Of a stretch of DNA of 64,000 nt, positions 40,710 to 48,319 are shown piece by piece. A model generated the notes under the pieces. That model saw only the letters and a program-made list of their open reading frames with translations. It ran no database searches and had not been told where the DNA came from. Made by a program: the position numbers and the translations under genes. This DNA comes from an uncultured Christensenella sp. (GTDB lineage: Bacteria; Bacillota; Clostridia; Christensenellales; UBA3700), in the NCBI GenBank assembly GCA_910584635.1, contig CAJUBA010000010.1:1-64000 (forward strand). The letters run 5' to 3'. How positions within the stretch are numbered: the first letter of the stretch is position 1; the number at the start of each line of letters is the position of its first letter.

Positions 40710-41987
40710 ATGATGATAAGAATTTACAATGCGAAAATGCTGACTCCCAAAGGCATAATCGACGGAGGGGAATTGTGGATTGAAAACGGCAAGATAACTC
40801 TTGTTTGCGAAGTAAGTCCGCTTATTCTGTTGCCTTGGGATAGGGAGATAAACGCGAACGGGAATTTGCTTATGCCCGCTTTCAAGAATGCTCACGCCCA
40901 TTCTCCTATGGTATTTTTGCGCTCCTACGCGGACGATATGTCGCTTAGCGACTGGTTATTCAAGCAAGTCTTTCCAAGGGAAGACAAACTTATGCCGGAC
41001 GACTGTTATTGGCTGACCAAGTTGGCGATAACGGAATATCTTTCAAGCGGTATTTCGGTAGCGGGAGATATGTATTTCCATCTTGAAAGTATTGCGGACG
41101 CGTGCGTGGATTGCGGATTCAGAAACGTCATATCGGAAGGAATTACGGATAACAACAAACCCCAACTTTATAAAAGGCTTCAATGGGGAATAGATAATCT
41201 TCAAGGCAAAGGAAATCTTATAGAATACAGATTGGGATTGCACGCGGAATATACGAATAGCGAAGAGTGTATAAAGATGATTGCGGATTTCGCCAAAGAA
41301 AATAAAATGCCGGTCTATACGCATTTGTGCGAAACTAAAAAAGAAGTCGAAGAATGCGTAGAAAGACACGGAAAAACTCCCGGCGAATATCTTTCAGACT
41401 TAGGACTGTTCGATTACGGCGGCGTCGCTTATCATTTTGTCCATCCTTCGGAAAAGGATATTAAGGCGCTTAAAGAAAGAAACGTAAGCGTTGTAACCTG
41501 TCCTGCGAGCAATTTGAAACTGGCAAGCGGAATCGCTCCGTTAAAAAGACTTGCGGACGAAGGTCTTAATATAGCGATAGGAACGGACGGAGCGGCAAGC
41601 AACAACGCTTTGGATATATTCAGAGAAATGTTTTTGGCTACAGGACTGCAAAAGGGAACTCTCGGCGATCCGTCGGTAACTTCCGGCGACAGCGTGTTGG
41701 ATATGGCGACCGTCAACGGAGCGAGAGCGATGGGACTTAAAGATTTCGAGGGATTGAGCGCGGGTCAAAACGCCGATATAGTAATGATAGATTTGCATAA
41801 GCCTAATATGCAACCGCTCAATAATATCGTTAAAAACCTAGTGTTTGCGGGAAGTAAGTCAAACGTGGCGATGACTATAGTAGCGGGCAGAATACTTTAT
41901 GAGAACGGCGAGTATTCTATCGGCGAGGATATAGATAAAATATATTCTAAGTGTCAGAAAATATCCGATAGAATTTTGGAGAGATAA
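40710..41987 (+). CDS. Amidohydrolase, MtaD/SsnA-like (S-adenosylhomocysteine or methylthioadenosine deaminase)
   Basis: The 425-residue metal-dependent deaminase of the TrzN/MtaD family acts on an aminopurine nucleoside. Metal ligands are in 'NAHAHSPM' (about residue 67), 'GLHAEYT', 'THLCETKKEVE' and 'GTDGAASNN'. With the phosphorylase upstream it could convert S-adenosylhomocysteine, methylthioadenosine or adenosine into hypoxanthine derivatives. The exact substrate is not certain. No gap before the next small gene. Confidence 0.88.
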   Translation: MMIRIYNAKMLTPKGIIDGGELWIENGKITLVCEVSPLILLPWDREINANGNLLMPAFKNAHAHSPMVFLRSYADDMSLSDWLFKQVFPREDKLMPDDCYWLTKLAITEYLSSGISVAGDMYFHLESIADACVDCGFRNVISEGITDNNKPQLYKRLQWGIDNLQGKGNLIEYRLGLHAEYTNSEECIKMIADFAKENKMPVYTHLCETKKEVEECVERHGKTPGEYLSDLGLFDYGGVAYHFVHPSEKDIKALKERNVSVVTCPASNLKLASGIAPLKRLADEGLNIAIGTDGAASNNALDIFREMFLATGLQKGTLGDPSVTSGDSVLDMATVNGARAMGLKDFEGLSAGQNADIVMIDLHKPNMQPLNNIVKNLVFAGSKSNVAMTIVAGRILYENGEYSIGEDIDKIYSKCQKISDRILER

Positions 41988-42485
41988 ATGAAACTAACTA
42001 TAAAAGCCAAGAGAAATATAGGACTAATAGCCCTGACTGTCGCGGTAATCGTTGCGGTAATTCTCGTCGTCGTGCTAGTCAATAAATACGTTGACGATAA
42101 AGATTTGGCTAAGGGCGCGGTAGGTCAGACTATTTCCACCGACCAACTTTCTTTGGAAGTCGTAAGTCTGAAAAACACGCTTACGGAGTTCGGCGGAAAA
42201 AAAGCGAGCGAAGGCAAATGTTTTATGCTCGCGGAAGTAGAAGTCAAAGCAAAAAAAGCGTTTACTCTCGTATCCGATAAATTTTCGCTTACCGACGGAA
42301 AAGCGGTAAATGTAAGCGCCGACGGCTATGAATTTTTGGACGGAAAAGTCAAACTTCAAGCGGGAGAGGAAAAGATTTTTTACTTGCTTTTCGAGGTGCA
42401 AGCGGGCAGAGTAGAGAGTTTTTATCTTTACGGGTATTCCTGTCGCGTGGATATGGGCGGAAGCGTAACCAATCTTTTTTCGTAA
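41988..42485 (+). CDS. Membrane-anchored DUF4352-like protein
   Basis: The 165-residue product has a basic N-terminus, one membrane segment (about residues 10-32) and an extracytoplasmic beta-sandwich part resembling DUF4352 (telokin-like) domains: 'GQTISTDQLSLEVVSL...' then 'FMLAEVEVKAKK' and 'LQAGEEKIFYLLFEV'. It starts one base after the deaminase stop, so it is co-transcribed with nucleotide genes, but no functional link is evident. Confidence 0.7.
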   Translation: MKLTIKAKRNIGLIALTVAVIVAVILVVVLVNKYVDDKDLAKGAVGQTISTDQLSLEVVSLKNTLTEFGGKKASEGKCFMLAEVEVKAKKAFTLVSDKFSLTDGKAVNVSADGYEFLDGKVKLQAGEEKIFYLLFEVQAGRVESFYLYGYSCRVDMGGSVTNLFS

Positions 42486-42539
42486 GACGAACGAAGGTTA
42501 ATAAAAAGAATATAATATAATGATTAGAGGAATAGATAA

Positions 42540-44117
42540 ATGTTACAAGTAAACGACGTGTTTCTGCAATTCGGCGGAAGAAAACTTTTCGAGGATGTAA
42601 ATCTCAAATTTACCGACAACAACTGTTACGGAATTATCGGCGCGAACGGCGCGGGTAAGTCTACGTTTCTAAAAATTTTGTCGGGAGATTTAGAGCCTAC
42701 GAGAGGAAACGTAAGCGTTGGTAAAAATCAAAGAATAAGCGTGCTTAATCAAAATCAAAACGATTTCGACGAGTATACCGTTATGCGTACCGTGCTTATG
42801 GGACATAAACGTCTTGTGGAAATAATGGATAAGAAAGACGCGCTTTACAGCAAACCCGATTTCAGCGAAGAAGACGGCAATCTCGCCGCGGAACTCGAAA
42901 CGGAGTTTTCCGAACTCGGCGGTTGGGAAGCGGAAAGCGAGGCGGCTTCTCTTCTCAACGAACTTAAATTCGGCGAAGAATACCACGATATGCTGATGGG
43001 CGAGTTGGACGGTAAGCAAAAAGTCAAGATATTGCTTGCGCAGGCATTGTTCGGCAATCCAGATATTTTGATACTCGACGAGCCTACTAACAACTTGGAC
43101 GCGAAATCGATAATGTGGTTGGAAAACTTTTTGCTTGACTTTAAGAACACAATCATTATCGTATCGCACAACAGACACTTTCTCAATAAAGTATGCACAC
43201 ACATTTGCGACGTGGATTACGGACATATAAATATGTATGTGGGCAACTATGACTTTTGGTATGAAACCAACCAACTTCTTGCTAAGCAAGCAAGAGAGGC
43301 CAACAAGAAAGCGGAAGCGAGAGCGAAAGAGTTGCAAGAATTTATCGCAAGATTCTCCGCCAACGCCAGTAAATCAAGACAGGCGACCTCGAGAAAGAAG
43401 GAACTTGAAAAACTTACTCTCGAAGATATTAAGCCGTCTATGCGCAAATATCCATATATCAATTTCGAATTCGAACAGGAACTCGGCAAAGATATTCTTA
43501 CAGTCGAGGGATTGACGAAAAAAGGATATTTCGAGGACGTTACGTTTACGATACAAAAAGGCGAAAAAGTCGCGTTCCTTTCGGATAAGTCTATAAACAT
43601 ATCGATGCTGTTTGACATACTTACGGGAGAAGAACAGGCGGATAGCGGAACGTTCAAATGGGGAAAGACGGTAAAGGTAAGTTACGTGCCTCAAAACTTC
43701 GACGGATTCTTCGACGGAGTTCAACTCTCGCTCGTAGAGTGGATAAATCAATACGCGGTAAAAGACCATACCGAAAGTTATTTGAGAGGTTGGCTTGGAA
43801 GAATGTTGTTTTCGGGAGAAGAAGCCAAGAAAAAAGCGTGCGTTTTGAGCGGAGGAGAAAAAGTCAGATGTATGATGGCAAGGGCGATGTTGCAAGGCGG
43901 AAATTTCGTCATTTTGGACGAACCGACCAACCACTTGGATCTAGAAGCGATAACGGCGCTCAATAAGGGAATGATAAACTTCAAAGGCGGACTGTTTTTC
44001 GCCTCGCACGACCAAGAACTCATGCAGACTGTCGCAGACAGAATAATAGAGATAAACGGAACCAAAACGTTTGACAAACTTACTACTTACGAAGAATATT
44101 TGGAAATGACGGAGTAA
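42540..44117 (+). CDS. ABC-F family ATPase (YkpA/YbiT-like)
   Basis: The 525-residue soluble protein has two ABC domains joined by a linker (about residues 240-310) and acts on the ribosome as a translation factor. NBD1 has an intact Walker A 'GANGAGKSTF' and 'DEPTNNLD' but a degraded signature ('GELDGKQKVK'). NBD2 has an intact signature 'LSGGEKVR' and 'DEPTNHLD' but no Walker A ('LSDKSINISMLF'). The two losses fall on the same composite ATP site. Bacillus YkpA shows a similar asymmetry from memory, so this is likely a subfamily trait. Confidence 0.93.
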   Translation: MLQVNDVFLQFGGRKLFEDVNLKFTDNNCYGIIGANGAGKSTFLKILSGDLEPTRGNVSVGKNQRISVLNQNQNDFDEYTVMRTVLMGHKRLVEIMDKKDALYSKPDFSEEDGNLAAELETEFSELGGWEAESEAASLLNELKFGEEYHDMLMGELDGKQKVKILLAQALFGNPDILILDEPTNNLDAKSIMWLENFLLDFKNTIIIVSHNRHFLNKVCTHICDVDYGHINMYVGNYDFWYETNQLLAKQAREANKKAEARAKELQEFIARFSANASKSRQATSRKKELEKLTLEDIKPSMRKYPYINFEFEQELGKDILTVEGLTKKGYFEDVTFTIQKGEKVAFLSDKSINISMLFDILTGEEQADSGTFKWGKTVKVSYVPQNFDGFFDGVQLSLVEWINQYAVKDHTESYLRGWLGRMLFSGEEAKKKACVLSGGEKVRCMMARAMLQGGNFVILDEPTNHLDLEAITALNKGMINFKGGLFFASHDQELMQTVADRIIEINGTKTFDKLTTYEEYLEMTE

Positions 44118-44123
44118 AAGACA

Positions 44124-44615
44124 ATGGATAATTTAGACGAGAGAATTTTGAAAGTATTGCGCGACGACAGCAGATTTACGCCCGCGCAAATCGCGCCGTT
44201 GGTGGGAATTGACGAAAAAGACGCGGCGCGCCGTATAAATGCAATGGAAGCGAGCGGCGTTATTGCAAAATACACCGCGCTTTGCAATACCGAAAAACTT
44301 AGCGAAGACGTCGTTACGGCGTTGATTGAAGTTAAGGTAACGCCGCAAATGAGCAGCGGTTTCGACGCTATCGCAAAGACCGTATATCAATTTGACGAAG
44401 TAAAGGCCGTGTACCTTATGAGCGGCGCGTACGATCTATGTATTACGGTAGAAGGCAAGAATTTGAGAGAGGTGTCCCGATTTGTATCCGAAAAACTCTC
44501 GACCATGAGAGATATAGTTTCGACCGCTACGCATTTCATACTCAAAAAATACAAGACTGAGGGTGTGATTTTGGACGACGGCGACGGAGAAGAAAAGCGA
44601 CAAGTGATAATATGA
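44124..44615 (+). CDS. Lrp/AsnC-family transcriptional regulator
   Basis: The 163-residue regulator has an N-terminal helix-turn-helix ('LDERILKVLRDDSRFTPAQI', residues 3-60) and a C-terminal RAM ligand-binding domain (about 70-145). It overlaps the following aminotransferase gene by four bases. Lrp-aminotransferase pairs are common in Firmicutes, and the regulator probably responds to an amino acid made or used by that enzyme. Confidence 0.93.
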   Translation: MDNLDERILKVLRDDSRFTPAQIAPLVGIDEKDAARRINAMEASGVIAKYTALCNTEKLSEDVVTALIEVKVTPQMSSGFDAIAKTVYQFDEVKAVYLMSGAYDLCITVEGKNLREVSRFVSEKLSTMRDIVSTATHFILKKYKTEGVILDDGDGEEKRQVII

Positions 44616-45811
44616 ACTATGAAAAATATTTAAGCAAAATAGTTACGGCGATACCGCCGTCGGGAATAAGAAAATTTTTCGACGTTGCCGACAAATACAA
44701 GGACGTAATCTCGCTTGGCGTAGGCGAGCCTGATTTCGACACGCCTTGGTGCGCTAGAGAAGCGGGTATAAAGAGCGTGCAAAAAGGCATAACTCAATAT
44801 ACCAGCAACAGCGGGCTTCCGATTTTGAGGGAAAATATCGCGCTGTATCTCAAACAAAGATTTGACGTCGATTACGACGCGGCGAACGAAATTTTCGTTA
44901 CGGTCGGCGCAAGCGAAGCCATATATTTGGCGTTGAGAGCGATAATAAACGACGGCGACGAGATAATCGTACCCGAACCCAGTTACGTTTCCTATATGCC
45001 GAGCGTTGCCATTTGCGGGGGAAAAGCGATACCTGCTAAATGCTTTGTAGAAGACGAGTTTAGACTGACCGCCGAAAATCTCGAAAAGGTAATAACGGAT
45101 AAAACCAAAGCGTTGATTTTGCCTTATCCAAACAACCCTACCGGAGCGGTAATGCCCAGAGAAAATTTAGAGGATATTGCCCGCGTAGTCAAAAAACACG
45201 ACTTATTGGTGCTTAGCGACGAAATATATTGCGAACTTACTTACGGAGATAAAAGACATACCTGTTTTGCGGAAATAGACGGTATGAAAGAGCGCACGGT
45301 GCTTATCAACGGTTTTAGTAAAGCGTTTGCTATGACAGGTTGGCGAGTGGGATACGTTTGCGCGCCAAACGCGATTTTCAAACAGATGCTGAAAATACAT
45401 CAATACATAATAATGTGTGCGTCCACAAACGCTCAGTATGCCGCTTTGGGCGCTCTTAAAGGCGGTTTTGAAGACAACTTTGCCGAAATGGGGAAAATGG
45501 TCGAAGAGTACGATATCAGAAGACGTTTTCTCGTATCTAGATTAAACGCTATGGGCTTGACGTGTTTTGAGCCGAAGGGAGCGTTTTACGTTTTCCCGTG
45601 CGTTAAATCAACGGGTATGAGCGGAGAAGAATTTGCCAACAGACTGCTTGAGGAGGGAAAGGTTGCGGTAGTACCGGGCGACGCGTTCGGAGAAAGCGGA
45701 AAAGATTTTATACGTATCAGTTACGCGTATTCGCTGAACAAGTTGCAAAAAGCAATGGATAGAATAGAAGAGTTCGTAGCAAAATACAAAAATAATCGAA
45801 ATCATACTTAA
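44612..45811 (+). CDS. Class I/II pyridoxal-phosphate aminotransferase
   Basis: The 399-residue fold-type I aminotransferase is probably for alanine, aspartate or aromatic amino acids. The PLP lysine is Lys 237 in 'GFSKAFAMTGWRVGY'; 'YPNNPTGAV' and 'VLSDEIYCEL' carry the conserved Asn and Asp. It resembles the PatA/AlaT group. It is translationally coupled to the Lrp regulator and closed by a terminator. Confidence 0.93.
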   Translation: MNYEKYLSKIVTAIPPSGIRKFFDVADKYKDVISLGVGEPDFDTPWCAREAGIKSVQKGITQYTSNSGLPILRENIALYLKQRFDVDYDAANEIFVTVGASEAIYLALRAIINDGDEIIVPEPSYVSYMPSVAICGGKAIPAKCFVEDEFRLTAENLEKVITDKTKALILPYPNNPTGAVMPRENLEDIARVVKKHDLLVLSDEIYCELTYGDKRHTCFAEIDGMKERTVLINGFSKAFAMTGWRVGYVCAPNAIFKQMLKIHQYIIMCASTNAQYAALGALKGGFEDNFAEMGKMVEEYDIRRRFLVSRLNAMGLTCFEPKGAFYVFPCVKSTGMSGEEFANRLLEEGKVAVVPGDAFGESGKDFIRISYAYSLNKLQKAMDRIEEFVAKYKNNRNHT

Positions 45812-45842
45812 ATAAATAAACATGATAGATTATAAAATTTTA

Positions 45843-45876
45843 CCCGCCGTTTTTGAAAATACGGCGGGAATTTTTT
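45843..45876 (+). terminator. Terminator after the aminotransferase gene
   Basis: CCCGCCGT (45843-45850) pairs with ACGGCGGG (45861-45868), followed by AATTTTTTATT. The stem can also serve the convergent XRE gene. Confidence 0.85.
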
Positions 45877-45896
45877 ATTGTTAGAAAGGTTTTTTA

Positions 45897-46091
45897 TCAG
45901 TCTTCCAAACCGATTAGGTAGTCGGCGCTTACGCCGAAATAAACGCATATTTTTTTGAGTATATCTATTGACGGCTCGCGTATTCCCTGTTCGTAGTGCG
46001 CGTATGCGCTTATCGTCATTCCAAGATCAGAGGATACTTCCTTTATCGTCTTTCCGGTCTCATGTCTTATTTGTTTTAATCTTTCGTGCAT
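45897..46091 (-). CDS. XRE-family repressor, 64 aa
   Basis: The protein is almost only a Cro/CI helix-turn-helix domain: 'KTIKEVSSDLGMTISAYAHY' with the recognition helix near residues 25-36 and the common end 'VSADYLIGLED'. It is divergent from a lipoprotein gene, with two identical-type operators between them. No ribosome site precedes the ATG, and TAAAAT (46103-46098) lies seven bases away, so its message is probably leaderless. Likely an autorepressor that also controls the lipoprotein gene. Confidence 0.87.
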   Translation of the reverse strand: MHERLKQIRHETGKTIKEVSSDLGMTISAYAHYEQGIREPSIDILKKICVYFGVSADYLIGLED

Positions 46092-46103
46092 ATTATGATT
46101 TTA

Positions 46104-46146
46104 GTACAGTTTGTACAATTTATACTTGACATTGTACAAACTGTAC
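46104..46146. promoter_or_regulatory. Mirror-image operator pair in a divergent promoter
   Basis: Operator 1, GTACA-GTT-TGTAC (46104-46116), and operator 2, GTACA-AAC-TGTAC (46134-46146), are each 13-bp palindromes. They are inverted copies in a 15-bp context (GTACAGTTTGTACAA and its complement) and their centres are 30 bp apart, close to three helical turns. Operator 2 lies exactly between the -35 and -10 boxes of the rightward promoter; operator 1 abuts the -10 box of the leftward XRE promoter. Confidence 0.85.
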
Positions 46147-46154
46147 ACTATAAT
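46126..46154 (+). promoter_or_regulatory. Consensus promoter of the lipoprotein gene
   Basis: TTGACA (46126-46131) and TATAAT (46149-46154) are spaced by 17 bp, a perfect promoter whose spacer is filled by operator 2, so repressor binding should block RNA polymerase. Confidence 0.85.
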
Positions 46155-46220
46155 AAAATTGATATAAACATATTGTTATATTCCAAAACATATCAAAATA
46201 TATACAAAGGAGAAATGGCT

Positions 46221-47768
46221 ATGCGCAACAAAAAACTTGTTTTTGCAGTATCTTTGCTTCTCGTAACGATCCTTTTGACTTGCGTTTTCGTAGGTTGTAA
46301 ACCCGAAGAAGAAATCGATCCCGCAAAAATTTTAATGTCCTTTTACAAGGGGGATAAAAAAACCATCGTTCATTCGTTGGAATTGACTAATTTGGCAGAT
46401 TACAATATCGTAAACGTATACGACGACGTGTTGGTCGCGAGAAAATATACGGACGGGGAAAATATTTACGCGCTTTTCAACATTGCCGAAAATAAAATAA
46501 TCGCTACGTCCGACAGTAATTTTTCGCAAGCGACGAACGGAGTTTATATGACGGCAAAAAATTTTGACGCTCAAACTCTTTACGCTTTTTACGGTAAAGA
46601 AGGTATTCTTAAGGATGCTGTTAAACGCGGCGAATATTCCTCTCAATCGGGAAGGATTTATTTTTCTGACGGCGACGTTATAATATCCGGTTCAAATGGA
46701 GTGAAAGTCGTCGAACAGATAATCGATGAAGTAGACATAGCATATTTTGACGGCAACGGAGATTTCAACGTGGTCAGTACGGAGGAAATAAGCGTCGCGC
46801 TGTCGGATGACAGAGATAATTTCTATGTATTCGACGGCAACGGTAAATTTATGTATTCATCTAGATTTTCTTATTTGGTGGAATCTTCTCAAATGGATTT
46901 TAACGTTATATATCTCGGAAACGGAAAGGCGTCCATTCAGTTATTAAGAGAATTGACAGAGGTTGAAGCGAGACGATTGGATTCTTATGATTTTATTGAC
47001 GAATCGGGAGTACATATCGCGTTGACCACTTACGTTTACGATTTCATGAGCAAGGAATTGGTAGAGGTTGATTTCAATAAAGCGATAGAGGGGGTAATCG
47101 ATATTTCCAAAGACGAGAAGTACTCGCTTTTGGCGACTTGCGATATTACGGAAAACAACCGTCTTTCGAATGGAAAACTTACCGTAGTGGATAACAGCCT
47201 GAACGTAGTGTTGGAACTCAACGATTTTGTAGACGATGCTCGCGGTTTTGCCGTTATAGACGAATCTGCTTACGCTATCGCCGATTCAATGACCGTAAAC
47301 GTATTCAATGCAAAAGGAGAAAAAGTAAAAAGTTATGTCGATAGCGCCGAGTATACAAGAACGGGTTTGCTTAAATTAGGCAAAAAATTCTACAACTTAA
47401 AAGGCGAAAAGGTTTTTGAGTTGGAAGACAATATGATATGGAGCGACGACAGAAGTACCGACGGATTGATTTATTTCAGCAGAGAAATAGACGGAGTAGG
47501 GGAAGTCGGAGTATTTGATTCCAAGACGGGCAACTTGACTTATTATGACGGCGATTGCGTAAGTATGTATTCCGCCGAAATATTTAGCGTAGCGGACGGC
47601 GACGGTAAAATTACCGTATACGGGATGTATGACGGAAAGCCGATTTCAAATAAAAAGTTTGAAAGCGAGAATCATACAAAATACGGTAAGTATACTTTTG
47701 TTATGGCAACTGACGGGGAAGGCAATACAAGTTATTTCGCTCATTGGATTGAAAGACCTAACGCTTGA
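46221..47768 (+). CDS. Secreted lipoprotein, probable beta-propeller-like, unknown function
   Basis: The roughly 515-residue product has a lipoprotein signal ('TCVFVGCKPEEE', lipidated Cys near residue 25). The mature part is built of many short beta strands with repeated patterns such as 'YVFDGNGKFMY' and 'VNVFNAKGEKVKSY', suggesting a WD/YVTN-like propeller, though no family is recognised. ATG 46221 is eight bases from AAAGGAG (46206-46212); the ATG at 46215 is too close to it and longer starts lie in the promoter. It is controlled by the divergent XRE repressor and closed by a terminator. Confidence 0.75.
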   Translation: MRNKKLVFAVSLLLVTILLTCVFVGCKPEEEIDPAKILMSFYKGDKKTIVHSLELTNLADYNIVNVYDDVLVARKYTDGENIYALFNIAENKIIATSDSNFSQATNGVYMTAKNFDAQTLYAFYGKEGILKDAVKRGEYSSQSGRIYFSDGDVIISGSNGVKVVEQIIDEVDIAYFDGNGDFNVVSTEEISVALSDDRDNFYVFDGNGKFMYSSRFSYLVESSQMDFNVIYLGNGKASIQLLRELTEVEARRLDSYDFIDESGVHIALTTYVYDFMSKELVEVDFNKAIEGVIDISKDEKYSLLATCDITENNRLSNGKLTVVDNSLNVVLELNDFVDDARGFAVIDESAYAIADSMTVNVFNAKGEKVKSYVDSAEYTRTGLLKLGKKFYNLKGEKVFELEDNMIWSDDRSTDGLIYFSREIDGVGEVGVFDSKTGNLTYYDGDCVSMYSAEIFSVADGDGKITVYGMYDGKPISNKKFESENHTKYGKYTFVMATDGEGNTSYFAHWIERPNA

Positions 47769-47788
47769 TTTTAACTTTATCACAGTAT

Positions 47789-47817
47789 AAAAAGAAGAGT
47801 GAAACGCTCTTCTTTTT
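47789..47817 (+). terminator. Terminator after the lipoprotein gene
   Basis: AAAAAGAAGAG (47789-47799) pairs with CTCTTCTTTTT (47807-47817). Confidence 0.85.
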
Positions 47818-47991
47818 ATATATAAATATATCGATAAAGGAAAATTTTAACTTTATTTTAATAATTTTGGCAAAAAATCGTTAAAAATATTGATATATTA
47901 TAAATATATATGATATAAGTTATATATTTGCAAATCAAATCTTAATTTTTCAAATTTTTTTGAAAAAAATAAAAAAACTTCTAAAAAATCG

Positions 47992-48120
47992 TTGACAAAG
48001 TAATTTGCAAGTGCTATATTATGACTGTAAATAAGATTTACACAACAATTTGCTCATAATTTTCCCCCTTATCATATAATAGAAGGTCGGTGTTCGAAAG
48101 AATACCGGCTTTCTATTTAT
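47992..48120 (+). ncRNA. Candidate small RNA with strong promoter and GAAA-loop hairpin
   Basis: A promoter with TTGACA (47992-47997), 17-bp spacing and extended -10 TGCTATATT (48012-48020) lies about 300 bp before the next gene, which has its own promoter. Downstream, a 16-bp stem (48080-48095 with 48100-48115, three G-U pairs) is capped by a GAAA tetraloop and followed by a moderately U-rich stretch. The product would be a transcript of about 90 nt. No open frame lies in it. The surrounding 47820-48260 is extremely AT-rich and holds a 13-bp tandem duplication (AGTTATATAATAT, 48171-48196). Confidence 0.35.
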
Positions 48121-48259
48121 GGCGTTTTACTTAATATTAAAATTTTATATAAACGTATATACGTATATATAGTTATATAATATAGTTATATAATATTGAA
48201 ACCTTATATCTTTATGCTTTTTTTGAGATGAAAAGTATCGCTTAGTCGCTATAAAGCGC

Positions 48260-48288
48260 TTGCGCAAATAAAACAAATTGTGTATAAT
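48260..48288 (+). promoter_or_regulatory. Promoter of the transglutaminase-like gene
   Basis: TTGCGC (48260-48265) and TATAAT (48283-48288) are spaced by 17 bp, with GGAGG just before the ATG at 48320. Confidence 0.6.
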
Positions 48289-48319
48289 TTATAAAAATTA
48301 AATTTTACTTGGAGGTTTT

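Noticed and set aside
47820..48260. Replication origin or DnaA-box region in the AT-rich gap
   Set aside because: No clear cluster of TTATCCACA-type boxes and no dnaA, dnaN or partition genes nearby; dnaB alone is not evidence of an origin.
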